From Agapetus fuscipes (Eukaryota > Arthropoda > Insecta > Trichoptera > Glossosomatidae), in the NCBI GenBank assembly GCA_951799405.1, contig OX637359.1, positions 6,630,201-6,694,200 of the forward strand: a DNA stretch of 64,000 bases, read 5' to 3'. Both the position numbers and the translations under genes were made by a program. The notes under the pieces were generated by a model, which worked only from the letters and a program-made list of their open reading frames with translations, made no database searches and was not told where the DNA came from. Below, one piece after another: positions 44,628 to 56,074 of the stretch (position 1 is its first letter; every line of letters starts with the position of its first letter).

Positions 44628-44894
44628 TCAATCTAATCTAATCTAATCTAATCTAAGCTGCAAAGATATATATCATTTAAGATTTATATTAAATGCATTC
44701 CCACAAGCAGACATGTATAATTTCGCGCTAACACATGCCGCATGTGGACCTACAATATAAAAACCCAATCTCAAATGAACATAAGCCTTGCAACTCTTGC
44801 CGTCCTTCCCTGAAACAGGGGTGACATTGGCAAAGTGAACCAATTTTTTACAGTATGGGTGGTCAGCCACATAACAACCTATAAGTCAAGGAAC
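44628..44894 (-). repeat. T-module, full length
   Basis: Reverse copy with four TAATC repeats at its 3' end and TATAAGTCAAGGAAC at its 5' end. Confidence 0.8.
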
Positions 44895-45179
44895 AATCAA
44901 TAATAATAACAATGATTTCATTGCATTTTACTTCTAGGTCATTTCTAGGTGGATGATTCCAATGATAAGCAAATTTTAAACAATGCACTGCAAGAGAAAA
45001 TGCCTACAAATTCACAGAAAGAATAAACTGACTCATCGTATAGTTGGACACACAAAAATGTCATGTGTCACACGGCCGGATCGCTACGGAAAAGAATAAC
45101 TAATATTTAGTTTATAGATACGGCCGGGTGACGAAACAATATATTGTCTGTCAATTCATGTGCGTACCTCGTAGTGTTA

Positions 45180-46831
45180 AGGCTAGTTCGCACAAGGCCA
45201 CTGATTTAGTCAAGTAACGAGTAATTTAGTAGTGGGCGGGGCGCTACTCGCCCGTGAAGCGTTCGCATTACGGTCCAGTACAGTACACAAGTGCGAAGTT
45301 GGCTGCAGAAAGCCCTTTCTATAATGGCGGAAAATTTGAATTGGCTGCAGTTTGAAAATATTAATTGAGTATTAAAATCATGTTATTATAAAGCCCTTTA
45401 AATTGGCTATGGTTTGGTAATATTAACTGATTTATGCCCGGCCACCTAGCTAGGAGCCTGTTTAGCAAACAACTTCGAAACTCGACTTTTGTAAATTCGA
45501 AATGTATTTTATGGTTTATAAAATAATATACACATTTTAAATAAAAACAACACATGACTATTTGATGTTTAAAATAATATCTACCATTTACGCTGCAAAC
45601 ATTATTTTTTAATTGAATTTTTATCTTTTCAATGATGTGTACAAAGTATATTTTGTATGCACACACTATAATACGGCTCGTAGTCTGCAGCTGCATTCAG
45701 ATGCATTTCTCTGTTGCGTTTTTCGTTGTTGACAATTAACATCAATATTCGACATGTAAAATCGGCATTTTCAAATACACGGCGGTCACCAATCAATTAT
45801 CAAGTTAAAGAAGAAACATGGTTCAACTTTTCAGAGGCTGACCGCGAGAAACTTGTTCAATCCTGCTACATACGCCTCTCACGTCTGTCACAGATACCAG
45901 CTGATGGCTTACAGTGGCATAAAATTGTAATGCCTCTAATTAGTTATCCCCGTGTGTCACTGAATTGTTTCTGTACAAAACAACAAGTAACAATCCATCT
46001 GAAGGATATCATAAGGCCTGTGATATGACAAATTTATGGTAGGTACCTATAAACATCGATCAATGTAAAAGATCGATGTTTTTAAATACGTAATAAATTC
46101 ATGGACGATAATAGTTATTTCCACAACATCTTTCCCAAAACTATATTTGTACAGCTCTATTGTCAGCAAGGAGCTACATGATTGTATTTTTGACAGCTGA
46201 TATCCGCACCAAAAATCGATGTCATACTATTCTTATCGAAAAAAAATTACCTTTCTCAAAACTGTTTGGACGTAGATAAGTCCTAGCAACTTCTATATTC
46301 TCAAGAGTTTCTAAAAAACACGGATATCGGTGTGCATATCCACTTATTTACAGTTTAAACATGACATAACCTGACTGACAGGTCGCTAAGTTTAGGGAGC
46401 GGAACATCGGGCTCGCAAATATAAGAAGTTCTTAAGTACTTAAATATTTTTAAACAGCACTTTATCTTTAAATATTCTTGCTGAAAACGGGCATTATCTT
46501 TTCAAACTGCAGCCAATTTAAATTGCCGCCATTCTTGCATTTCCGTTTCCCCGCCAAGAGTGAGCGGCCAATGGCGCGGCCGCTAATAAACTCGACTCGG
46601 ACTCGGGCTTTTCCGTGGCTCTTCGGACTCGGACTTTTCCGTGGCTTCTCGGCAACACTCGCCCACGGACGGTGGGCGGGGCCGCTACTTGCCCGAAAAA
46701 ATAGAATGAAATGGATCGGCTTGACTAAACCATTGACTTAACTACTGGACTAAATTGTTGGGGTTCGCACACGTTTAGCCACTAAATTACTCGTTACTTG
46801 ACTAAATTACTCGCCTTGTCCGAACCAGCCT
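45180..46831. mobile_element. Non-autonomous element with long inverted ends, TSD TTA
   Basis: Ends AGGCTAGTTCGCACAAGGC and (reverse) AGGCTGGTTCGGACAAGGC; the AGTCAAGTAACGAGTAATTT block and further inside AATTGGCTGCAGTTTGAAAA are also inverted, so similarity extends ~190 bp inwards. TTA flanks both ends (45177-45179, 46832-46834), fitting PIF/Harbinger. A 104-codon frame at 45714-46028 has no recognised domain. Confidence 0.65.
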
Positions 46832-46839
46832 TTAGGACT

Positions 46840-47060
46840 GCAGATTTCAAAACGTCAAAAAAGTTTTTACGTCACACGGCCGGGTTACGACGGCAACCAT
46901 TGAGTATATAACTCAATGACGGCAACGGCCAACTGATAATTTGTTTTTGGTTGCATGGGACCCTAGTCACATAGACGTGTGGCGTTTGTCCGCCGAGACA
47001 ATATCAAATTTCGAACTAACGACTCTCCTAGGTATTTCTCTTATATAACATTTGAGGGCA
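46840..47060. other. Unassigned; shared GTCACACGGCCGGGTTRC motif
   Basis: The motif near 46872 also occurs near 45070, 45122 and (changed) 28812. Possibly remnants of one older element. Confidence 0.35.
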
Positions 47061-47067
47061 TTTAGAG

Positions 47068-47260
47068 CAGCGGTTTCCAAGCTTTATGCTACCATGCCTC
47101 CCTAAAAAGATTTTTTTTCGCGCCTCCCTTTGTACGTTTTTTTTTTTCGCGCCTGCCTTTCTACGTTTTATTTCTTAATATTCATACCACAGATCACTGA
47201 ATATAAATTCATACTACTACTATAGACACATTTTTGGCGCCTCCCCTTTGGAAACCACTG
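47068..47260. mobile_element. hAT-type MITE, exact 8-bp TSD
   Basis: Ends CAGCGGTTTCCAAGC and (reverse) CAGTGGTTTCCAAAGG; ATTTAGAG flanks both ends (47060-47067, 47261-47268). An internal 'ttttttttcgcgcct' duplication is present. Confidence 0.85.
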
Positions 47261-47269
47261 ATTTAGAGT

Positions 47270-48770
47270 CATGACCCACATGACCTCCCTCTCCTCTGTG
47301 ATAAAGGACCTACCTGGATTTAACAAAATGTATGTTGACGAATCTACATAATATTATAGCAATGGGTCATATATTTTGATTTATGGCTTTAGTAATATAG
47401 GTAATACATGGTCAACTAATACGTCTACTTAAAAAATCTACCTACGATGTTTTTCAAAATAACTTTTATGGCTAAAAAATAAAGAACTTACTGTCGTTTC
47501 AAATATAGGATAAGGTATTATGTAAGCCACGCAAATATATAATTTTTGTGGTATTTGCCGGCTCCCTGCATGTTTCCAGAACCGAACAAGCGGTCGTACA
47601 CTATTGAATACATATTGACAAAATAAATAACCGATAGGTACGTACTCGGTACCTGCACAGGTGAATAGGTAAGTATAAATTCAAATCGAATTTTGATAAG
47701 CCCGCTGCGAAAAACATAAAGTTTGATCGAAAATAAATCGCAAAAGTTCACAGAACTCTAACCGCATAATTATTTCAAACAATCAATACATAACACGCCA
47801 ATACTGTCAGCACATCATAAGGAGGAAAAAATAATAAAACAGGTGTAAAATTGCAATTAGAAATAAAAAAAGGGCGTGACCCCGTCGTCGCAAAACAAGG
47901 TGACAACACCTTGCCGATGGATGTAGAAATGGCAGGTAAAAAAATTAAAAAAATTACTTACATATGCACTGCTGATAAATTATCTTATCACTACACAAAA
48001 TCAACAAGACATTGAAGAATAATATATTATTCCTACCTCAGACGAAGCCTTCGACGCCATATTTCAACACAAGCACAACACGTGTGTTGCCACACAAACG
48101 ATCCACATATTTTCACTTCGGTGCTGTGCGCAGAAAGAGCACTTTAAAGAAATATCCATATTTATGGAAATAGCTTAGCACGCTTAGCATTTCACCAAAA
48201 AATATTAATGCTCGTATTTTTTTTTAACATCATTTACATTTTGTTCTTACAAAAAAGAGTAATATTGCAATAAATTTAAAAAAAAACTGTGACCTTTGTA
48301 AGATTTTTTGATTCTTCATAAATGTTTTATATTTAAGAAATATTTCTTATGATAAACAAAGTTGAATAGGTACGCATATAAAATAATGAATCCATACATT
48401 TACGAAAACATAACAACGAACTTCCATTTTATTTTTATTTTACAGAAAATGGTAGGTATTTGAATTTTTTTTTTGTCTATTAATGTACTTAGTAAAATTG
48501 TCTATGATTTTTTAATTCAATAAGTTCGTGACAGATGTGTCAATAGAATAATATTGAAAGTGATATTAATTTATTTATACGAATTACAATCCGAAAATAT
48601 TCATGATTTCACGTGTCTCTTCACCATCACATCCAGCGTAGGTCTAATACTACCCAACCAAAGAGGTGAGATGGTTTTAAATGGATGCTAAGTGAATGTT
48701 GATAGTGTCCTTCAAGCTGTCTGGCTTTGACGTGTTGTGTGGAGAGTTACGGAATTAGTCTTGTGTTGTT
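47270..48770. other. AT-rich intronic or intergenic stretch
   Basis: No supported gene or recognised repeat. If the exon at 48774 is coding, this is its upstream intron. Confidence 0.4.
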
Positions 48771-48773
48771 TAG

Positions 48774-48885
48774 GTGTCCCGAGGCTCCGGGATGTCTGTC
48801 CCGCCCCTGCTGTGCAGCACGCCGCCTCCGCCCGACCAGATAGACGACCAAATCTACAACGATGACTTCACATTCAACTACGAAG
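48774..48885 (+). CDS. Host gene, first coding exon (possibly aftiphilin-like N-terminus)
   Basis: The exon is bounded by an acceptor (TTGTGTTGTTTAG, ends 48773) and a donor (GAAG|GTACAC at 48886). The ATG at 48792-48794 opens a frame reading MSVPPLLCSTPPPPDQIDD, then QIYNDDFTFNYE, and leaves one base (G) for the next codon, so the part before the ATG is probably 5' UTR. It splices in phase to 63870 (G + AT = Asp). Composition changes sharply to G+C-rich, which in this AT-rich repeat field marks host coding sequence. A short proline cluster followed by Asp-rich, aromatic-spaced residues is reminiscent of the N-terminus of aftiphilin, a clathrin-adaptor accessory protein with SSSPPPLD then DDEFGEF-type motifs. 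That identification is tentative; the exon itself is better supported. Confidence 0.6.
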
Positions 48886-48964
48886 GTACACGAAGCAATA
48901 TTGCAACCCTCACTCATGTCTAGCGCGTACGGGACAAGTATTAATGCATTAGTAGTTAAGGTAG

Positions 48965-49345
48965 GCTTTGCTAATGTTACCCCTGCGTCAGGGAATGGCT
49001 GCTAAAATTGCAGGGCTTATGTTTTTTTATTTATTTAAAAATATAGAGTTGTGAAGAGGAATGCAATTCACCAACCTATTTTGCCTGGCCAGTTGTCTTC
49101 ATGCGAAAGCAGAAGCTTGTGTGCATGCAAAGGCATCTGTTGAACCATGGTAGAAGTTATGGTCAAGTGGACCAGACGTGATTCAAACCAACGTTATTCT
49201 GTTCCAACTACCCTAGTTAAACATGCGCCATTACACCCGCGGCCATAACACGGACTGTTCATTTTAGATTTGGGTTATTACTTATTTTACAAGTGCACAT
49301 GCGGCATGTGTAAGCGTGAACTTTCACGTGTCTGCTTGCATTCGA
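48965..49345 (+). repeat. T-module, split by SINE-3
   Basis: The forward T-module pieces 48965-49010 and 49257-49345 are collinear; the SINE-3 copy at 49030-49256 sits between them. Confidence 0.6.
49030..49256 (-). mobile_element. SINE-3, full length
   Basis: Reverse copy. On the - strand the tRNA-like head is ATGGCCGCGGGTGTAATGGC with a box-B-like GGTTTGAATC, then the shared body CATAACTTCTACCATGG. Confidence 0.65.
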
Positions 49346-49745
49346 CCCATGGGGTAGGCTTTTATTCTTAATGAGGTCTGCAAATTTGACATAGACAAAA
49401 TAGTTATGACGGCCTGCCCGCAGAGCTCCAACTACGGAAATGCCGGCTAGTGTCTTCCCTTGATCGGTCCATCGTGTGGGGAATCTTCCCATTCCTTTCT
49501 TTCCCTCTAAGCTACCGATCACAACCAGTCGTTCCAGGCTATCTTCTTTATTGCCTCGAACAACGTGTCCGAAGAACTGAAGAATACGGCGTGTACATAT
49601 ACTGGGCAGAGTCAGCCATCCAATTGTAGCACCGTACGTCTAGCCGTCCATGGAATTCAGAGCATGCGCCTCCAGCACCACATCTCGAATACATCAATTT
49701 TTCTCTTTTCTGCACAGATATGTACAATGCATAATATCTGATTGT
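49346..49745 (-). pseudogene. LINE L-h C-terminal fragment
   Basis: The - strand encodes VIGSLEGKKGMGRFPTRWTD and QGKTLAGISVVGALRAGR, matching the 'RGRSPTRWSDQ' block of another arthropod LINE ORF2 C-terminus, preceded by an LRT.. region. Frames are interrupted. Confidence 0.5.
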
Positions 49746-50390
49746 CGAACCGAAAAATAGAATCATATCGACGGTAAAAAGCCTATTTGACTTAAGCGAC
49801 AAAAAGTCAATTTTACAGGAGAGCCAAAAAACTGTTTTTTTTTTTTATTATCTGCCATAACATTTTTGTTAGTGGATTAAATAAATAAAAATGTAAGGAG
49901 TCAAAGCTTATTTTTTTATTTGCTTTTTTTTAACATAAGTAGATTTTAGATAAACATATACATTATTGAGATACTGTCGTTTAAGCAATTTGGCATTCAT
50001 AATTATTTGAGGATAAATGACTGATGCGCCATTTTACTTTCTGTCATAAATGTATGAAAATGCCTTAAGTACCGACTCAACATTTTTTATTTCGAGGTAA
50101 AAAGACTTAAATCCATATTTTCCTTTTGTTTAAATAGGGCTATTTAATGCATACGCCACAAAAAAGTTAAAACCTTGAGAAGTAAAATGACTTATCCGTA
50201 AAAACAATGCCTATTCGTAAAGGGTATATCTGACTTAAAGACAAGGCTGTTTTATTTTTCGATACAAAAGAACTGTGGTAGGAATAAGTAATAGAAGTAT
50301 ACTTTCCTAAAAATCTTTTTAATTGAGCCAAAATATGAAATATTAATTAGTAAATAAATGCAAAAAATAGCAGTAAACTAAAAAAGGTAA

Positions 50391-50516
50391 CCTGATGATG
50401 ACCTACTAGGTCGAAAACGTTTGTAATTTGTTTTAAAGGTTTTAATCTTTTTAAATAAATTTTATTGTTCAAATAAACAGTGTTTTGTTTTGAATTCATT
50501 AAAAAAAAATATAAAT
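50391..50516 (+). mobile_element. Short retroposon with hammerhead-like core, ~12-bp TSD
   Basis: The insert starts with CCTGATGA and ends in an A-rich tail. It is flanked by TAAAAAAGGTAA (50379-50390) and the same sequence with one extra A (50517-50529). 50392-50419 reads CTGATGA, extra T, hairpin GACCT/AGGTC, then GAAAACG. 'cagtgttttgttttgaattc' near the 3' end is shared with the inverted dimer at 59710-60002. Confidence 0.65.
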
Positions 50517-51418
50517 TAAAAAAGGTAATTTGAGACCACAAATTAACCTCTAAGGTAGTATGGCCGTACCCGTACGGCGGTAAATGTCATTGCAAATCGA
50601 AGTATGGCCGTACCGGTACGGCTGTGGTCATACAGGCTTTATTCATAAGTAAACGTCAGAAATGGATTAACCAACGTCATCTAGCGGCTTTCCCCCATAA
50701 TATTTTAAAAACTAAACGAAGTTAGCGGTATTATCGACTTTACAAAAGCGATTTCAAAGTATGTGTGACGTCACAGTCATCTTTCGTGGTGTTCGAAACA
50801 AGTTTGAACACGTGCGCGCTTGTCATCGCGTATACGGATATTTCTCCCGCGAAAATTACATTTTTTTACAGTTTTTCTTACGTAAATTGTTTGGTGATAA
50901 CTTTTTGAAAGTTTTTGAACACGGTTTTATTTAAAAAAAACGTATTTTGTTTGGTGTTTTTGTGTTTTATTGACAATATTTTTATTCTTTGCATACCTTT
51001 ATTTACGTACTATTTGATAGCGAGAGCCCGTTCGTAACTTTGTGTTGTGGAATTTTTGTGTTGTAATTTTTCTTTTATAAATTATCTGTCCCTCAATAGG
51101 GTAATTGCAATGGTGAGCAATATGGTTGAAAACGATATTTTTGTGTAGATTATAAGTCAAGGATCTCAACTATATTTTTTTTAAGTGGTAAAATTGGGCT
51201 TTTCATTTTTAATTTTGTAAAATAAAATGCCGACAAATCGAGTCCAATTCAAACGCGACGCTATTGGCTGGAGCTCGTGTGACGTCATTGGATCCAAGTG
51301 GCGTGAGTGACGTGTGTTTGTAGTATTAAAAAGCCGGCTGTCAGTGTGAAAATACGTGCTTTTATCAAGCTTCCGAGATCCGACAAACTTAATATAAACT
51401 CACAACAAACCTTGAAAA

Positions 51419-53523
51419 ATGTCTTCGAAGTATCATAAATATTGTGTAGTTCCGATGTGTACAAATACGTCACGTGCAACACCGGATAAAAAGTTTTTGC
51501 GGATGCCCCGCGATCCAGCTATCCACAAAAAATGGTGTCTTGTGATGAAGCGAGACGAACTTCTGTCTTCCAAATCTACCCGCTTCATTTGCGAAGACCA
51601 TTTTAATGTAAGTTATAGTATTTTGTTGTTATTTAATTGCATACCTATTTATAAAATATGTTATTTCTACATGCCTTCGTAAATACATCACGTGGCTCAA
51701 GAAATGGCATGTGAAAACGCTGTCAAACGTGTCAAAATTTAAATCGATTTGTTTTTAACAAATTGATTAGAAACTCATAGTTTTTTTGTCAGTAATGATC
51801 AAAAACATCCTCAAATATTGTTTGATTCCGTAATTTATAAGAAACAAGTGTTAACATAGCAAAGTTTTTGTACTTGTTTCTTTAGGAAGGCAGCAATGGA
51901 CTGGAATGTAAATATAATATTTTCTCATCGGCCAAAGGTCTATGGGACTAGACCCCTTAGCAACCTATAATAAAATATAAGCTTGCCTTTGCCCTGACAA
52001 CTTTTTCACAACTTTTTTATCCTAGAAGTTTGTGTGCATACTTAATAATAATATATTGTCATGTACTAATGTGCCTAACCTACCTTTTTACTTTTTGTTG
52101 TAGTAGTTGTGTGAACTACATGCTCTCATATTATGTTATTTATATTTTTACAGCTCCAGGACGACTTGGAAAACTTTATGATGGGCAGATTGATGGGAAG
52201 CAATATGCGCCTGAAGAAAGGAGTTTTGCCGCACAAATTTGAGTGCCAAAAAGCTAAAAAGACTGTGGATAGGAAAACCGGCGAGATTAGAAAAAGAAAA
52301 ATGCTAGTGATGGAACTTTTAAGAGAAGCAAGTCTGAACGCTACAAACTCTGAAGCATCCATCCTGTGGAGCAGTCAACGCATCTGACTTCTGCTCCATT
52401 GGATAAAGCAGTGCAGGTGAATATGGTACCCACCTACAGGAGCAAAGCAACCAACACCTTGAATGTGAGACCCCCGACCACTCACAGTAGCTGCTCACCG
52501 ATCAAGGGGAAACCTGTGGAATCTCCTCTGGAAAAATTGAATGTGGAAGCTGTCTATTCATCTTCCAGTTCAGACCCTGAAGATAGTGATTCTGATCTTT
52601 TTGTGGACTATGGTAGTGGCTCGGATTTTGAAGACAACAATATGGAAATGGACGCGCTTAACGTTGAGATGAAAAGAGGTTATATTTTGCTTGTGCAACG
52701 CCAACCTCAACTGTATTTAGGCATTCCAAAAGAAATGTACCATGTATTGGCTATTCTGCAAGATACAGTTTGTGCACCTATTATAGATATAATGATTTGC
52801 CTAAAGAAAATTAGGTTGAATTTTTCATATAAAGTAATAGGTGCACATTTTGGAATGTCAGATTCCTCTATATGTCGCATTTTTAAGAAAACGATTCCCA
52901 TTTTATCAGGGGTACTCAAAGAGTTGATTATATGGCCATCTGCAAAACTCATAAGGTTGGAATTGCCCATTGCATTTCGAGCTCGATATAGGAACGTCCG
53001 TTCCATTATTGATTGTCTTGAAATTCAAATTGAGAAACCAGGCAACTCGCTGCACCAATCATTAACGTGGTCTGAATACAAGGCCTGTAATACGGTAAAA
53101 TATCTAATTTCTTGCACTCCAGATGGTCTCATTAATTTCTTATCATGTGGGTATGGAGGCCGAGCAACCGACTCTACTATTGCTCAGGACTGTGGCTATT
53201 TCGACAACATCGCCACAGGAACATGGGTGATGGCAGATCGGGGGTTTAAGAATATTTCCCATATTTTAGAGGAAAAGGGTGCTCACCTTGTTCGCCCTCC
53301 AAGCGTGCTGCAGAAAAGTACCCTTAGCCAAAACGAAGTTAAGGAAGCAAAGCGAATTGCCGCTTTACGTATTCACGTAGAGCGTGTGATAAGCAGAGTG
53401 AGAGAATTTCATATGCTCACTATGCATTCAACTATCGACCACAACCTCGTGAATCGCTTGGATGAAATTATTGTGATTGCTTGTGGTCTGATCAACTTGC
53501 AAAAATCATTGATCAAAGTTTAG
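51419..53523 (+). pseudogene. ISL2EU transposase: THAP zinc finger + DDE_Tnp_4, one frameshift
   Basis: Exon 1 (51419-51607) encodes a THAP domain: C9-x4-C14, W39, C58-E-D-H61. A GTAAGT donor at 51608 pairs with the TTTTTACAG acceptor ending at 52153. Exon 2 continues in phase 0 through the THAP end (LPHKF) but reaches TGA at 52385. From about 52354 the transposase is open in another frame to the stop at 53521-53523. Counting that second frame from 52366: an acidic Ser/Asp stretch (65-95), a helix-turn-helix (147-180), and a DDE core with D216 (SIIDCLEI), D291 (VMADRGF) and E339 (RIHVERVI). All catalytic acids are present. One missing base, two added bases or an unrecognised intron near 52354-52387 separates the halves; no slippery site is obvious. 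Probably recently inactivated. Confidence 0.85.
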
Positions 53524-53599
53524 AAGGGTTAGCCACCCTTAGACATTACTTTTAAAATTCAATTTTTATTTTCAGTACTTATATTTAACCTTTATGCTT

Positions 53600-54255
53600 T
53601 TGAGCTTATGACTGATATTACTTTTTAAATCTCATGTGTTTTTATTTACCTTGGTCGAATGGTCGCTTTTATCTATTTTACACCATTCAACTCTTCATTT
53701 CACTTGTATGACTGAAATTCTTTTTAAATCTCATGTGTTTTTATTTAACTTGGTGGCTTTTATCAAATTTTTACTATTCAACTCTTCATTTCACTTGTAT
53801 GTCTGAGATTATTTTTTAAATCTCATGTGTTTTTATTTAACTTGGTGGCTTTTATCAATTTTCTACCATTCAACTCTTCATTTCACTTGTATGACTGATA
53901 TTCTTTTGAAATCTCATGTGTTTTTATTTACCTTGATAGCTTTTACCTAATTTTTTACCATTCTACACTTCATTTCTCTTGTATGACTGATATTATTTTC
54001 AAATCACATGTGTTTTTACTTACCTTTATTTCTTTTATCAAATTTTTACTATTCAACTCTTCATTTCACTTGTATGTCTGAGATTATTTTTTAAATCTCA
54101 TGTGTTTTTATTTAACTTGGTGGCTTTTATCTATTTTTTTGCCATTCAACTCTTCATTTCACTTGTATGACTGATATTATTTTTAAATCTCAATGTGTTT
54201 TAATTTACCTTGATAGCTTTTATCTAATTTTTACTATTCAATTCTTCATTTCACA
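53600..54255. repeat. Minisatellite, 92-bp unit, about 7 copies
   Basis: CATGTGTTTTTATTTA recurs at 53633, 53732, 53824, 53915, 54007, 54099 and 54191, a 91-99-bp spacing. Each unit has TTTCACTTGTATGACTGA and 'ctttta tc...ccattcaactcttca'. It begins ~80 bp after the ISL2EU transposase stop. Confidence 0.9.
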
Positions 54256-54692
54256 TGTTGCTTACTAACCCCCGTATTCACGATCAAAACTGATTTAAGT
54301 GCCTTACTCAAGCGCTACACTTACTCAAGGGTCGACATTCTGGAGCGTTTTGTTTCACAAAGAACACTCAAGCAGTAATCAACGTAGTGCCCAACCCCCA
54401 GGAGACGCACGGGTTTGTCATTGGCTCTCGAAAAAACCCAGCTCTGTAATTGGTCAGTACCTTCCGACCGATATTCGGCGTACTTCACTCTTATCATTGC
54501 CGCCTCTTTCAAATTTCAATGTCATATCAGCTTTGCATAAAACTTGACAACAAATAAGTACGTATAACGCAATTACTAATTTAAGTAAACCGTACGTACG
54601 AATTTCTTTGTGTACAATTTCTATTAGTTTTTAAAAATACATTTATGTAATATCCAATGTAAAGTGTTTTGATCGATTTCAGCGCCAAAAAG

Positions 54693-54806
54693 ATGTTGTT
54701 TTCTCCAGCGGAAAAGGAGCTGCTGGTGGCTCTGATTAAAGAAAAACCTGTAATAGAAGATAAAATAACAGATCGAAGAAATCGTTGGCTTTGCAACCCT
54801 CAATGA
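54693..54806 (+). pseudogene. Harbinger Myb/SANT-like protein, N-terminal remnant
   Basis: ATG opens a 37-codon frame starting MLFSPAEKELLVALIKEKPV and continuing IEDKITDRR. The pattern of acidic/hydrophobic residues with 'IE.K.TD' is that of the Myb/SANT-like DNA-binding domain at the N-terminus of the second Harbinger protein. It stops at TGA (54804-54806) where the domain should continue with WxxI..FN. A truncated DNA-binding helix is all that remains. Confidence 0.55.
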
Positions 54807-54846
54807 GCAACGGCAAAACTGTCTACAGAACGACGCATTTTTTCAA

Positions 54847-55068
54847 TCAAAAACGTCTTCTAAATTCTTCCTCTTCGTAATACGTAAATGGGTCTTTACA
54901 GTCTCTGATATATTTTCTTGGGACACTATTTTTGAACAAAACAATGTTATTATTCTCGTTGAAGTCAACTGTATCGAAAGAATTCATTATTTTATGTAAA
55001 TAATTCACAACCAAACAAAAAATGTGCTGATGAAATGCGGCGGAATATTTTGACAGTTCATCTGTCAT
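54847..55068 (-). pseudogene. Harbinger transposase, N-terminal remnant
   Basis: The - strand encodes RDCKDPFTYYEEEEFRRRF near its end, matching the '.R..NPFE.Y.EEEF..RFR' block just before the DDE domain of Harbinger transposases. No D, D or E catalytic motif follows. Upstream residues include FDTVDFNENNN without family resemblance. It converges with the Myb remnant, as expected for a two-gene element with its middle lost. Confidence 0.6.
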
Positions 55069-55689
55069 TGCAGTATGGTCCTAGACCATACCGGAGAACA
55101 AACCCAATTCTGATGGTCAAGCAATGTAAATGAACTCGTCAAAACAATGTTAATACACTCGTAAAAATCATGTTTATAGAAAGAATTCATTTTTTCATGT
55201 AAATTCACAATCAAACAAAAAATGTGATAACAATGAAATATGACGGAATATTTTGACAGCGCTTAAGCGTTGGTTAATATACGTGTCGACCTTACTTACC
55301 TGAGTGCTAGTTTTTGGAGCGCTTAAGCGCTAATTTTACCTTAAGTATTGTTCTTGAAATGAATTTCCCCAATCTAAGCGCTAGCTTGCCCTTAAGGAAG
55401 TGCCAGTTTTGATCGTGAATACGGGGGTAAGTTACATTTACTATCTAATCTAATCTAATACTATTCTGGTCAATTTTTCTGAATCTCACTTTACATCTGT
55501 TGCAACATGTACATAATGAGTATTAATGTTTGTATTAATAATGGAAAGCCTTTTTTATTAATAAAGTACACTTCAATCAACAACTTCTTTATTTTTATTA
55601 GAAAAACCAACAGAAAGATGATACATAATAAGAACATATGAAAAACTCCGATACCAGGTATTGTTAAGTAGTGCATTTTTACAAATCTA

Positions 55690-55900
55690 AATGGTAAAGA
55701 TACACATGACTTTATGATTCATATTAAATACATTTCTATAAGCAGGCATATTGTGTTAGTTAACGTTTACATAATATTACATAATATGCTGCATGTTCAT
55801 TAACAAAATAAAGACCCAAATCTAAACTGAATGCACAAGCCCTTAAACTTGACGCTCTTCCCTGGAACAGAGGTAATATTGGCAAGTGAACCTTTTGTTA
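55690..55900 (-). repeat. T-module, diverged
   Basis: Reverse copy ('gattcatattaaatacatttctataagcaggcata' to 'ggcaagtgaaccttttgttaaca') inside ISL2EU. Confidence 0.6.
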
Positions 55901-56074
55901 ACAAAGTAGTTATCACATATTATATCAAATATAAAAAAGTAGTTAAGAAACAGCAGTTATAAAATACATAAATAACTATACTTTAAAATTGTTAGACTTT
56001 GGTAAATATGCATTAAAACACCTTATAGCTATACTTTTCAAAGTACCCACAGTGTAATACATAAAGTCTAATGT

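Larger units (their letters stand above)
54269..55427. mobile_element. PIF/Harbinger element, internally deleted
   Basis: 24-bp ends CCCCCGTATTCACGATCAAA(ACTG), exactly inverted at the right, with TAA on both flanks (54266-54268, 55428-55430). AGCGCT/TTAAGCGC motifs cluster near both ends. It keeps the start of the Myb/SANT-like gene (+) and of the transposase gene (-), with the bodies of both missing. Confidence 0.85.

Noticed and set aside
50391..50530. Fully functional hammerhead ribozyme
   Set aside because: Stem I could not be paired by eye and an extra base follows CTGATGA. I report it only as hammerhead-like.
53600..54255. CRISPR-like array of 92-bp units
   Set aside because: The whole unit repeats, with no spacer diversity.
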